Positions 17,973 to 27,284 of a stretch of DNA of 64,000 nucleotides are shown here, in pieces. How positions within the stretch are numbered: the stretch's first letter is position 1; each line of letters opens with the position of its first letter. The notes beneath the pieces were generated by a model. The model was not told the DNA's origin. It did no database searches and worked only from the letters and a program-made list of their open reading frames with translations. The translations under genes and the position numbers were made by a program. Source of the DNA: Phycisphaerae bacterium (GTDB lineage Bacteria; Planctomycetota; Phycisphaerae; Phycisphaerales; SM1A02); the NCBI GenBank assembly GCA_002716385.1, contig PBAX01000022.1, positions 186,001 through 250,000 on the forward strand. Reading direction: 5' to 3'.

Positions 17973-18863
17973 ATGATCCGAGCCAGAGACATCAAGAAGG
18001 CCTATCGGCGGACCACGGTTCTCAGGGGAGTTTCCCTGAATGTCCAACCGGGAACCATCCATGGATTCGTCGGGCCCAACGGAGCCGGCAAGTCGACCTT
18101 CCTCAAATGCCTCGTCGGTGTCGTCCATCCGGACTCCGGAACGCTTGAGATCGACGGCATCGATGGCCGCAGAAACTCGTTGGAAGTTCGACGTCGCGTC
18201 GGATACGCCCCCGCCGAGACATCGCTGTATCACCGAATGAAGGCCGTCGAGCTGCTCGACTTCGCCATTCGATACCACCCCCATTCCGACCTGGCTCGTG
18301 GCAAGGCGTTGCTGGATGATCTCGGTGTTCCGCATGATCGAAAAGTCGGCGCGTTGAGCCATGGAATGAAACGCAAGGTAATCCTCGCCCAGGCGATCGC
18401 CAGCAATGCACCTGTGATGATCATGGACGAGCCGATGGAAGCGCTCGATCCGGAGGCCCGACGAATCGTCGAGGAGCTGTTGAAGGATGAATGCCGCAAG
18501 GGACGGACGATCTTCCTGTCATCACATGATCTGTTCAGCACACAACGCCTCTGCAGTCAGGTCACCTTCCTTCATCGTGGCCTGGTCCTGAGAGACGGAC
18601 CCGTCGATACTCTGCTGTCAGGTGTACCCGGCAGACTCCACGTTCAACTACGAGAACCGATGGACCTGAAATCCCTGCCGACTGATGGTGGACTCTCGTG
18701 GACCGGCAACGGGGTCGACTGGCAAGTCAGTTTCGAAACACCGCTTGAAAGCGTGACCAGGCAGCTCTCGACACTTCCTCTGGCCAGCCTGAAGGATGAC
18801 AGCAGCAATCTCGAAGATCTCTTTGAGCGACTCTATGACGATGAAAGCGAGCCTGAGTCATGA
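17973..18863 (+). CDS. ABC transporter ATP-binding protein (ABC-2 type exporter)
   Basis: 296-residue ATPase. Walker A GPNGAGKS sits near residues 33-40, the signature-like LSHGMKRK replaces LSGGQ (a form common in ABC-2 exporters), Walker B is MIMDEP and the switch is SSHD. The C-terminal ~80 residues form an accessory domain. The stop overlaps the permease start (ATGA), so the two work together. Substrate unknown. Confidence 0.88.
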   Translation: MIRARDIKKAYRRTTVLRGVSLNVQPGTIHGFVGPNGAGKSTFLKCLVGVVHPDSGTLEIDGIDGRRNSLEVRRRVGYAPAETSLYHRMKAVELLDFAIRYHPHSDLARGKALLDDLGVPHDRKVGALSHGMKRKVILAQAIASNAPVMIMDEPMEALDPEARRIVEELLKDECRKGRTIFLSSHDLFSTQRLCSQVTFLHRGLVLRDGPVDTLLSGVPGRLHVQLREPMDLKSLPTDGGLSWTGNGVDWQVSFETPLESVTRQLSTLPLASLKDDSSNLEDLFERLYDDESEPES

Positions 18864-19627
18864 CGCTCCTCAGGCAATGGTTGCGGGACGGATGGTGGAT
18901 TCTTCTCGGATACGTGGTGATCCTGGAAGCGGCGCTCGTGGCCGCCATCCTGTACTGGCCCAAGTTCAGGGACAACATGCCCGCCATCGCCAAACTGGTT
19001 CCGTTCGAATCGCTCCAGCGACTCATGGACTCGGTCGAGATCGCGGGCTACTGGCCCTATCTGGCCGTGCAGCAGTGGTTCAAGGGATGCAGCCTGTTCG
19101 GCCTGGCAGCCGCAGCCTTTCTGACCAGCGGCGTAGTTGCACGCGATGCCGATCAGAAAACCGCGGAGTTCCTTCTTTCCCGACCGGTCTCCAGATCGCG
19201 GATCCTCCTCACCAGATGGGCTGCGGCCGTCGTGCTGGTCATTGCGCCGGTCTACCTGACCTCGATAACCGCGATCTGGATTTCACCTGCGGTCGAAGAA
19301 CAACTCCGCTGGGGCGAGGTACTGCTCTCCAGCACATACATGTCGTTGTTCCTGATCATGCTCGTGACCTTCACGGCCATGATCTCGGCGATGAGCAGTC
19401 ATCAGATGCGGGCCGGCATCATTCTGATCGGATTCATACTTCTCAACTTCGCCTTCTACCTGATCCAGAAGATCGATGAGATAAGTCTGTTCAAGACCGT
19501 AGACGTCTGGGTATTCATGGAGATCCGCACAGGCAACATCCCATGGATCACATCGGGCGCCTTCGTCGGCGCGACGGTCATCATGCTTCTGGTCGCCTTG
19601 AGGATATTTTCACGCCGGGATTTCTAG
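18860..19627 (+). CDS. ABC-2 type transporter permease
   Basis: 255-residue integral membrane protein with about six hydrophobic segments, including an N-terminal one, GLAAAAFLTSGVVARDADQKTAEFLLSRPVSR (the typical ABC-2 segment before a cytoplasmic Arg-rich loop) and a C-terminal VGATVIMLLVALRIF followed by the usual FSRRDF end. It is coupled to the ATPase at 17973. Substrate unknown. Confidence 0.85.
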   Translation: MTLLRQWLRDGWWILLGYVVILEAALVAAILYWPKFRDNMPAIAKLVPFESLQRLMDSVEIAGYWPYLAVQQWFKGCSLFGLAAAAFLTSGVVARDADQKTAEFLLSRPVSRSRILLTRWAAAVVLVIAPVYLTSITAIWISPAVEEQLRWGEVLLSSTYMSLFLIMLVTFTAMISAMSSHQMRAGIILIGFILLNFAFYLIQKIDEISLFKTVDVWVFMEIRTGNIPWITSGAFVGATVIMLLVALRIFSRRDF

Positions 19628-19645
19628 AGAACGGGAGAACATGCC

Positions 19646-20359
19646 ATGCGAGCACTGCTGGGTAGCGGAGGTTTTCGAACCGAGGAACGAAGGGCCTTGT
19701 ACAACGAGGAGATGCGTCGACATTTCGGAGACGTCTCACGGGTTCTCTTTGTTCCGTACGCCTTGCATGATCATGAGAAATACACCCGCATGATGACCGA
19801 ACGAGGCCTTGACGCGGGCTATGAGATCGACGGTATCCATCGACATGACGATCCCGTGAAGGCGGTCAGGGAAGCGGAGGCGATCTCCGTCGGCGGCGGC
19901 AACACCTTCAGGTTGACCGCGGACATGCATCGTCTTGGGCTGTTCGACGCCATCCGAAGCCGAGTCATCGATGATGACATTCCCTACATGGGCGTGAGCG
20001 CCGGAACCAACGTGGCCTGTCCGACCATGCAGACGACAAACGACATGCCCATCACCATGCCTTCCAGCTTCGATGCACTGGGGCTGGTCCCTTTCCAGGT
20101 GAACGCCCACTACTACGCGGGTTCGATCTGGGTGAAGGAAGACGATGAATTCGTCGAGCACTTCGGTGAAACCCGTGATGATCGAATCCGGGAGTTCCAT
20201 GAAATGAACGACACGCCGGTCGTCGGACTCTGGGAAGCGGGTTTCATACGGGTCGAGGATCGATCATTCGAGCTGGTGGGTGCCTCCGCCAGAGTCTTCC
20301 GCAAGGGATGTGATGCCTATGACGTCCAACCCGGTTCTAAACTGGTCGAACTCGCCTGA
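19646..20359 (+). CDS. pepE: Alpha-aspartyl dipeptidase (peptidase E)
   Basis: Cytosolic serine peptidase of family S51, 237 residues; cleaves N-terminal Asp dipeptides. ISVGGGNTFRL and MGVSAGTNVACPTM (nucleophile Ser in SAG) are family motifs, with NAHYYAG carrying the likely His. GGGAG lies 8 nt before the ATG. The last 43 nt overlap the convergent EamA transporter. Confidence 0.88.
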   Translation: MRALLGSGGFRTEERRALYNEEMRRHFGDVSRVLFVPYALHDHEKYTRMMTERGLDAGYEIDGIHRHDDPVKAVREAEAISVGGGNTFRLTADMHRLGLFDAIRSRVIDDDIPYMGVSAGTNVACPTMQTTNDMPITMPSSFDALGLVPFQVNAHYYAGSIWVKEDDEFVEHFGETRDDRIREFHEMNDTPVVGLWEAGFIRVEDRSFELVGASARVFRKGCDAYDVQPGSKLVELA

Positions 20360-21339
20360 GCCGGCGCCGTGGATTCCGCGATGTCCCGTTCGCCCTGTCG
20401 ACTGAGGCCGTAGGCGAGAATGGCGACCCCGATGACCGATACGATCGCACCGAGTATGGCACGCTTCGTCACCCGATCCTTCTCGATCCATGATGCGAAC
20501 GGGATGATGAAGACCGGGGAGAGCGACATCAGGGTGGCGGCAATACCCGCTTCGATCCGATCGATGCCGACCAGACTCAGCCAGACGCCCAGCACGGGTC
20601 CGAAGATGGCACCGACCAGAATCAGGAACCAGGCAACGGCAAGCCGCCCCTGCTGGCGAACCGGCGCCACCCCCTCGCGAGCGAACCATCGAATGGCCAA
20701 CAGCAACAGAATCGCCGTCCCTGTCCCGAATACAAGTCTCATGAGGGTGGCGGACCATGGATCCATGAGGTCCTGATCACCCATTCCAAGCTTCGCGAGA
20801 ATGAGACCGAGCGCCTGGGCGATGCCCGCTCCGGAAGCAAACAGGATGCCGCGACGCGGATGACGTTGTATCGATGTTCCGGAGTCATCGGTATCCGAAT
20901 CTCCGCCTTCGCTCACGACCCAGGCGATCCCGGTCAGGGTGACGGCCATGCCGATCACTGAAACGATTCCCAGCGTCTCATCGAGAATCGGCCAGGCCAT
21001 GATCGCGGTGATTGGCGGCGCCAATGTCAGGAGAAGCGTCGTGATCCTCGATCCGACATCGACCAGTGCCTGAAAGCAGAGTTGATCCCCGATCCCCAGT
21101 CCGATGATTCCGGAGGCAGCCAGCCAGGCCATCGATTCCCAGCTCATCTCCGGCCACCAGGAACCGATCACCATCTGATGAACAAGGAAAATGATGATCA
21201 CAGCCATGATCAGCCTGCTGGTGTTCACCACGGCCGATCCGACCTGTCGGCCTGCGGCTGCAAACGACAACGCGGTCAGTACCCAGCAGAGCGCGGCGCC
21301 GATGGAGGCCAGGGAACCAATCAATGAATCTGTGAACAC
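20317..21339 (-). CDS. EamA/DMT-family transporter
   Basis: 340-residue membrane protein with about ten hydrophobic helices arranged as two EamA repeats, for example LIGSLASIGAALCWVLTALSF and later PVLGVWLSLVGIDRIEAGIAATLMSLSPVF, the end-of-repeat EamA pattern. Start is GTG 21339. A charged cytoplasmic linker (SEGGDSDTDDSGTSIQRHPRRG) separates the halves. Metabolite export is the family role; the substrate is unknown. Confidence 0.85.
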   Translation of the reverse strand: MFTDSLIGSLASIGAALCWVLTALSFAAAGRQVGSAVVNTSRLIMAVIIIFLVHQMVIGSWWPEMSWESMAWLAASGIIGLGIGDQLCFQALVDVGSRITTLLLTLAPPITAIMAWPILDETLGIVSVIGMAVTLTGIAWVVSEGGDSDTDDSGTSIQRHPRRGILFASGAGIAQALGLILAKLGMGDQDLMDPWSATLMRLVFGTGTAILLLLAIRWFAREGVAPVRQQGRLAVAWFLILVGAIFGPVLGVWLSLVGIDRIEAGIAATLMSLSPVFIIPFASWIEKDRVTKRAILGAIVSVIGVAILAYGLSRQGERDIAESTAPAQASSTSLEPGWTS

Positions 21340-21438
21340 CGGATAAGTATCGCAGCCCGAAGTGATCGTTGCATCATCAACCGGTCTGCCAAATTGGCTA
21401 ATTTTCCACAGGCATGGTCTAATTCAATCCATCAGATC

Positions 21439-22938
21439 ATGCTGCGAATAAACGTCATCCCGCTGTTCCTCCTGTGCCTCTGCGGCATGCTGGTCAGCTG
21501 CAAGGTGGGCCCTGATTACAAGCGTCCGGATCTTTCGATGCCCGAGGACTGGGCTCAACGCCGGCCCTTCATGGAAGATCAGGGAACACCCGACTGGGAC
21601 CAATGGTGGGATGCCTTCGCTGATCCCAAACTCAACGAACTGATCGCCGAAGCGGACGCGAACAATCGCAATCTGATGATCGCGGTTTCCAGAATCGATC
21701 AATACAGAGCCCGGTACGGCATCGCCTCCGCGGATCTGTATCCGGACATCCAGACATTCGCTGCCTACAGACGCGCCCGTGTCAGTGACACCGACTTCGA
21801 TCAACCCGGCTTCTCCGTTGGTGGACCATTCAACAACTGGGGTCTTGGCCTCGATGCCAGCTGGGAGATCGATCTGTTCGGCCGTATCGCCAGAACGATC
21901 GAAGCGGCCACGGCCGAATGGGAAGGGATGATCGATGACTGGCGGAATGTCATGGTAACTCTCCGGGCCGATGTCGCCTCGAGCTATATCAGCATTCGAA
22001 CGCTCCAAGCCAGACGTCTTGTCGTCCTCGAGAATCTGAAGTCGACGGGAAAACTGGTCGAACTCACTCGCGACATGGAGGGATCCGGCACCAACTCCAT
22101 GCTCGAGGTCCATCAGGCGGAAGCCCAGTTCTACTTCTTCGAGGCGCAGCTTCCTCGAATCGAAGCAATGCTTGCCAAGGAGATCGGGAATCTCGCCGTG
22201 CTTCTGGGGCGTGGACAAGCGGGGCTCATGGAGGAACTGGGTGCATTCCATGGCATTCCAGTACCGCCCGGCGAGGTCGCCGTGGGCATTCCCGCGGACA
22301 TCATCAGACGTCGACCCGATCTTCGATCGGCGGAGCGAGCCGTGGCGGCCGCGACAGCGGGCATCGGTGTGGCCGAAGCACAGCTCTATCCACGACTTCA
22401 ACTCATGGGGAGCTTCGCCTTCACGGCATCGAATTTCTCCGACGTCTGGAACTGGTCCAGCCGTACCTACAATGCCGGCCCCGCCTTCAGCTGGGACATC
22501 TTCAACGGAGGACGTCTCCAATCGGCCGTCAAGGAAGCGGAGGCCGTCGAGAAACAGGCGTTGTTGAACTACGAACAAAAAGCGTTGATTGCGCTCGCGG
22601 AAGTCGAAACGGCTCTGGCCGGCTTCGCACTGACGGCACGTGAACGGGACATTCTCAAATCAGGCGTCACAGCCGGACAGGAAGCGGTCAAGCTCGCGAC
22701 CTTGCAGTACTCCGCCGGCACCCTCGACTTTCTCACCGTTCTCACGGCACAGCAGCAGGTGCTCACACTTCAGGATGAGCTGGTTCAATCACAGGGATTG
22801 ACCGCCGAACTGCTCGTCGAACTGTATCGCGCTCTTGGAGGCGGCTGGACACCCGGTGTCGTCCCGCCTGATTCATCGGGGGATGACGAAGCCGGAGACA
22901 ATCCAGAATTGGCCGGCGCAGGAAAGGAATCGGCATGA
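21439..22938 (+). CDS. RND efflux outer membrane factor, lipoprotein (OprM/NodT family)
   Basis: Outer membrane channel of a tripartite pump, 499 residues from ATG 21439. The start is set by a lipoprotein signal peptide ending LVSC at about residues 16-19, followed by KVGPDYKRPDLSMPEDW, the classic NodT N-terminus. Two OEP repeats follow; PADIIRRRPDLRSAERAVAAATA and SWEIDLFGRI are hallmarks. No Shine-Dalgarno is seen. The stop overlaps the adaptor start (ATGA). The 30-residue C-terminal tail is Asp/Glu/Gly-rich. Confidence 0.92.
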   Translation: MLRINVIPLFLLCLCGMLVSCKVGPDYKRPDLSMPEDWAQRRPFMEDQGTPDWDQWWDAFADPKLNELIAEADANNRNLMIAVSRIDQYRARYGIASADLYPDIQTFAAYRRARVSDTDFDQPGFSVGGPFNNWGLGLDASWEIDLFGRIARTIEAATAEWEGMIDDWRNVMVTLRADVASSYISIRTLQARRLVVLENLKSTGKLVELTRDMEGSGTNSMLEVHQAEAQFYFFEAQLPRIEAMLAKEIGNLAVLLGRGQAGLMEELGAFHGIPVPPGEVAVGIPADIIRRRPDLRSAERAVAAATAGIGVAEAQLYPRLQLMGSFAFTASNFSDVWNWSSRTYNAGPAFSWDIFNGGRLQSAVKEAEAVEKQALLNYEQKALIALAEVETALAGFALTARERDILKSGVTAGQEAVKLATLQYSAGTLDFLTVLTAQQQVLTLQDELVQSQGLTAELLVELYRALGGGWTPGVVPPDSSGDDEAGDNPELAGAGKESA

Positions 22939-24119
22939 AGATCCTCAGGCCCGTGATCGGTCTTGTCCTGATGCTGGCAATGTCCGGCAGTCCCGGTTGC
23001 AAGAAGGAAGAACCGCAGCAGATGCCGCCTGCCCCCATCGTGACCGGCAAATCCACGACAGCCGACGTGCCCGTCTATCGAAACTACCCCGCCAAGACGC
23101 AATCGGAACGCACCATGCCGATCAACGCGAGGGTCGAGGGCATTCTTGAACGCAAGGTCTACGAACAGGGCAGTCTGGTGGTACCCGGTCAGATCCTGTA
23201 CGTCATCCAGCCGGAACCGTTCAAGGCGGAACGCGATGCCGCTCAGGCGGAACTGGCTTCGGCCATCGCCGACTTCAACTACAGCAAGTCGCAGGTTGAT
23301 CGAAACAGTTCGCTGGTGGAGCAGGGTGCCATCTCGAAGGAGTACTACGACGAGCTGAAGGCCAAGCTCGTGGCGGCCGAAGCCAGGATCGATTCCGCCA
23401 AGGCCAGCCTCGTACAGGCCGAGTTGAACCTCTCCTACTGCAGTGTCGCCGTGCCTGATGTGGACCCCGCCTACGTCTATCGAATCGGCGACACCTATTT
23501 CGATGAAGGAACCCTGGTCGGCCCCGCCGGCAACTCGGAACTGGCCACCGTCGTCCAGATCTCTCCGATTCGAACGGTCTTCGATCCCGCTGGATCCGAA
23601 TGGCCGGAATATCTCAGCCAGATCAAGGCTGGACAGACGCCTTTGTCGGTTGAAGTGACCATCCCGTCGGACAAGAGCTTCACGAGAACGGGGAACATCA
23701 ACTTCATCGACAACATGGTCGATCCGAACACCTCTACGGTCGAGATGTGGGCTCGTATCGACAACGACGACTTCGCACTCATGCCGGGGCAATACGTGTC
23801 TGTTCGTGTCCTTCTCCGGACACTCAAGGATGCCGTCGTGATTCCATCGAAGGCTGTTCAGTCGAAGGCCGGCGAGAAGTTCATATGGACGCTCGAGGAC
23901 GGGAAGACTCCTGTCCAGGTGAACATCGAACTGGGACCCAGCCACGGTGAACAGGTCGTCGTGACCAGAGGATTGAAGCCCGGGGTGAACATGATCGTCG
24001 AAGGAGGCGCCAGAGTCCGTCCCGGTGTCGAGCTCTTGGTGGTATCCGCCAAGGAGTTCGAGGATCTCAACAAGAAGAACACCGGGCAACCAACCGCGAA
24101 GCCGAGTGAAGGAAGCTGA
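22935..24119 (+). CDS. RND efflux periplasmic adaptor (AcrA/MexA family lipoprotein)
   Basis: 394 residues. A signal peptide with lipobox SPGC gives an inner-membrane lipoprotein; VPVYRNYPAKTQ, IQPEPFKAERDAAQAELASA (hairpin) and LNLSYCSV follow the membrane-fusion order, with a C-terminal barrel and PGQYVSVRVLL. The usual API.G element after SYC is replaced by VPDVDPAYVYRIGDTYFDEG, an insertion-like departure. It lies between the outer membrane factor and permease of the same pump, with overlapping or near-adjacent starts. Confidence 0.92.
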   Translation: MKILRPVIGLVLMLAMSGSPGCKKEEPQQMPPAPIVTGKSTTADVPVYRNYPAKTQSERTMPINARVEGILERKVYEQGSLVVPGQILYVIQPEPFKAERDAAQAELASAIADFNYSKSQVDRNSSLVEQGAISKEYYDELKAKLVAAEARIDSAKASLVQAELNLSYCSVAVPDVDPAYVYRIGDTYFDEGTLVGPAGNSELATVVQISPIRTVFDPAGSEWPEYLSQIKAGQTPLSVEVTIPSDKSFTRTGNINFIDNMVDPNTSTVEMWARIDNDDFALMPGQYVSVRVLLRTLKDAVVIPSKAVQSKAGEKFIWTLEDGKTPVQVNIELGPSHGEQVVVTRGLKPGVNMIVEGGARVRPGVELLVVSAKEFEDLNKKNTGQPTAKPSEGS

Positions 24120-24125
24120 TCGATC

Positions 24126-27100
24126 ATGGTTGAGTTCTTCATAAGAAGACCTGTTTTCTCGACCGTGTTGTCGCTGCTGGCGATCTTCGCGGGGATGGTC
24201 TCGGTGGGACTTCTTCCCATCGCCCAGTTCCCGAACATCACACCTCCGACCATCACGGTATCGAGCAACTTCCCGGGGGCCGATTCCCAGACGGTCTCGG
24301 ATGTCGTGACGAGACCGATGGAACAGGAGATCAATGGCGTCAAGGGCATGATCTACATGTCCTCCAGCAGCACCAACAACGGTGACTCCAACATCACCGT
24401 GACCTTCGACGTCGGCTACGACCAGGACATTGCCGCGGTCGATGTGCAGAACCGCGTTGAAAGAGCCAAGCCCAGGCTTCCGGATGAAGTCCAGCGGAGC
24501 GGCGTGGTCGTGGACAAGCAGTCCACCAGCCTGACGATGGTGGTCTCGCTGCTTTCTCCGAACGGCTCGTTCGACGGTGGGTATCTGACCAATTACGCCG
24601 ATATCCACGTCACGGATTCGCTTACGCGTGTCCCCGGTGTCGGTTCGATCAACAACTTCGGTCTTCGAAAGTACGCTATTCGCATCTGGCTGGATCCGGA
24701 CAAGATGGCGGCGATGGACATCGGCATCCAGGAGATCAAGTCCGCGATCCAGGGACAGAACAAGCAAGCCGTCGCGGGCAAGGTCGGCGCACCCCCCACC
24801 ATCGGCAATCCGCCATTCACGCTGCAGGTGACGACACTGGGGCGACTGACGGATGTCGAGGAGTTCAAGAACATCGTGGTCCGAGCGAGCGGTGCTGGAC
24901 GAGTCGTCCGACTTCATGATGTCGCTCGAGTCGAGCTCGGATCCCAGAACTACACCGGGGATTCAAGGCAGAACGGCATGCCCGCCGCTCAGATCGGTGT
25001 CTATCAGCTTCCCGATGCCAATGCGATCAACGTGGCATCAAGCATCAAGGCCGAGATGGACAAGCTTGCCAAGCAGTTCCCGGAGGACATGGTCTACAAG
25101 ATCACCTACGACTCCACCCAGTTCGTGGAAGCCTCGATCAAGGATCTCGTCAAGACCATCTTCGAAGCAGCCTTTCTCGTCATCCTGGTGATCTACATCT
25201 TCCTTCAGTCGATCCGGACCACGATCATTCCACTGATCGCGATTCCCGTCTCGGTCATCGGGGCCTTCGCCGCGATGTTGGCATTCGGCTTCTCCATCAA
25301 CACGCTCACCCTGCTCGGGCTGGTGCTGGCCATCGGGCTCGTCGTCGATGATGCCATCGTGGTCGTGGAGAATGTGGAACGGGAGATCCGGACGGGCCCC
25401 AAGGACCGAACACCACTGCAGTCGACCATCGTGGCGATGAGACAGGTCACAGGTCCGGTGGTGGCGACAACGCTGGTTCTTCTGGCCGTCTTCATTCCGG
25501 CGGCGATGATGCCCGGTATCACCGGACAGCTGTACAACCAGTTCGCCCTCACGATCGCGTTCTCGGTCTCCATCAGCAGCATCGTCTCGCTCACACTGAG
25601 TCCGGCCCTTTGCGCCTTGATGATGAAGCGCGAGGAGGAGACGGACAAGAAGAGTCTGCGGGAGAGAATCTTCACGCCGTTCAACACATTCATCGACTGG
25701 ATGACTGCCAGATATGGCGCTATCGTCCGGTTTGGCGCAAAGGCGTGGCTTGTGGCCGTTCTGGTGTTCAGTGGCGTCGTGGTCGGACTCGTTCTTCTGC
25801 TCTTCACCACACCGACCGACTTCGTTCCTGACGAAGATCAGGGGTACTTCTTCGTGACGATCCAGCTCCCCTCGGGAGCCACGATGGATCGTACCCAGCA
25901 GGTCGAGAATCAGGTCCTGAAGATGCTTCAGAAGGAAGATGACGTCAACGACGTCATCATGATCAGTGGATTCAACTTCATCTCCGGAATAACACAGACG
26001 AACTCGGCCTTCTTCGTCGTCACATTGACCAACTGGGAAGACCGCCCCGATCCGGAGCAGAACGCGATGGCCATGGTGAATCGACTGCTTCCGCAGTTCC
26101 TGGCCATACCCGAGGCGATGGTCATGGCCTTCAACCCACCCGCCATCACGGGACTGGGAAGTGTCGGTGGATTCCAGATGCAGCTTCAGGACATCGATTC
26201 GCTCGGAATCGATGCGTTGGCCGAGACCACGAGGAAGTTCATCGGCGCATCGATGATGACGCCCTACATCGGACGACTGAGCACCACCTTCCGAAACGAT
26301 GTCCCTCAGCTGTATCTCGACATCGATCGGACCAAGGCGGAGCTCTACGGTGTGGATGTCGGTTCGCTGCTCGACACGCTCCAGTTCTACATGGGATCGT
26401 TCTACGTCAACGACTTCAACAAGTACGGCAAGGTCTATCAGGTCATTCTCCAGGCAGACGCGGCCTACCGTATGGAAGCGGAGGAGATCGGCGAGCTGCA
26501 TGTCCAGAACCGCGACGGGGACATGATTCCACTGGCCGCGTTCCTTGAGGTCGAGTCGATCTCGGGCGTGGACAACCTGCCTCACTACAACATCTACAAC
26601 TCCGTCAGTCTCAACGGAACACCAGGCCCCGGATACAGCAGCGGCGTAGCCATCAAGGCCATGGAGGTCATCTCTGAAAAGGTGCTGCCCGAAGGCATGA
26701 CGACCGAATGGACCGGCCTGACCTACCAGCAGCTCAAGGCCGGCAATCTGGCGCCTCTGGTGTTCGCCTTGGCCCTCATCGCGGTGTTCCTGTTCCTGGC
26801 GGCGCAGTACGAAAGCTGGACGCTTCCGGTCCTGATTCTTCTGGCGGTGCCGCCTGCTGTCCTGGGAGCCTTGTTGTTCCTGCTCTTTCGATTCATGCCA
26901 CTCGATGTCTATGGTCAGATCGGACTGGTCATGCTGATCGGACTGGCCGCCAAGAACTCCATCCTGCTGGTCGAGTTCGCCAAGGAACAACGCGATGCCG
27001 GAGCGGAGATTCTCGATTCAGCCGTCAAGGCCGCCACGCTCCGACTCCGGCCAATCCTGATGACAGCGGTGAGCTTCGGCGTAGGCGTCATTCCGCTGGT

Positions 27101-27284
27101 GTTCGCGACCGGCGCCGGTGCCGTCAGTCGTCAATCCCTGGGTACGGTCGTGCTTGGTGGGATGGCGATCGCGACGGTTCTCACTCTGCTGCTGGTACCG
27201 GTGTTCTACATACTGCTTGAATCAATGCGAACACGATTCGGTTTCCACAAGCCTTCTGCCACGAAAGAAGCTGCAGCGGATTGA
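24126..27284 (+). CDS. RND multidrug efflux permease (AcrB/MexB, HAE1 family)
   Basis: 1052-residue inner membrane proton antiporter. FIRRPVFSTVLSL at the N-terminus, PPTITVSSNFPGAD, VDVQNRV, the proton-relay Asp pair in GLVVDDAIVVVENVER near residue 407-408, and FLAAQYESWTLP plus LVMLIGLAAKNSILLVEFA in the second half are the HAE1 signatures. GAAGGAAG lies about 10 nt upstream. It is the last gene of the three-gene operon and its stop abuts the convergent peptidase stop with no bases between. Drug range unknown. Confidence 0.95.
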   Translation: MVEFFIRRPVFSTVLSLLAIFAGMVSVGLLPIAQFPNITPPTITVSSNFPGADSQTVSDVVTRPMEQEINGVKGMIYMSSSSTNNGDSNITVTFDVGYDQDIAAVDVQNRVERAKPRLPDEVQRSGVVVDKQSTSLTMVVSLLSPNGSFDGGYLTNYADIHVTDSLTRVPGVGSINNFGLRKYAIRIWLDPDKMAAMDIGIQEIKSAIQGQNKQAVAGKVGAPPTIGNPPFTLQVTTLGRLTDVEEFKNIVVRASGAGRVVRLHDVARVELGSQNYTGDSRQNGMPAAQIGVYQLPDANAINVASSIKAEMDKLAKQFPEDMVYKITYDSTQFVEASIKDLVKTIFEAAFLVILVIYIFLQSIRTTIIPLIAIPVSVIGAFAAMLAFGFSINTLTLLGLVLAIGLVVDDAIVVVENVEREIRTGPKDRTPLQSTIVAMRQVTGPVVATTLVLLAVFIPAAMMPGITGQLYNQFALTIAFSVSISSIVSLTLSPALCALMMKREEETDKKSLRERIFTPFNTFIDWMTARYGAIVRFGAKAWLVAVLVFSGVVVGLVLLLFTTPTDFVPDEDQGYFFVTIQLPSGATMDRTQQVENQVLKMLQKEDDVNDVIMISGFNFISGITQTNSAFFVVTLTNWEDRPDPEQNAMAMVNRLLPQFLAIPEAMVMAFNPPAITGLGSVGGFQMQLQDIDSLGIDALAETTRKFIGASMMTPYIGRLSTTFRNDVPQLYLDIDRTKAELYGVDVGSLLDTLQFYMGSFYVNDFNKYGKVYQVILQADAAYRMEAEEIGELHVQNRDGDMIPLAAFLEVESISGVDNLPHYNIYNSVSLNGTPGPGYSSGVAIKAMEVISEKVLPEGMTTEWTGLTYQQLKAGNLAPLVFALALIAVFLFLAAQYESWTLPVLILLAVPPAVLGALLFLLFRFMPLDVYGQIGLVMLIGLAAKNSILLVEFAKEQRDAGAEILDSAVKAATLRLRPILMTAVSFGVGVIPLVFATGAGAVSRQSLGTVVLGGMAIATVLTLLLVPVFYILLESMRTRFGFHKPSATKEAAAD

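Noticed and set aside
21424-22578. A 384-codon minus-strand frame opposite the outer membrane factor
   Set aside because: Shadow of the outer membrane factor gene, which has lipobox and OEP motifs.
22785-24917. A 710-codon open frame on the minus strand opposite the RND operon
   Set aside because: It lies wholly opposite well-conserved pump genes, has low-complexity Arg/His/Asp-rich composition and no domain motifs; it is a codon-bias shadow.
25038-26990. A 650-codon open frame on the minus strand opposite the RND permease
   Set aside because: Same reason: the permease on the plus strand has all its conserved motifs in place.
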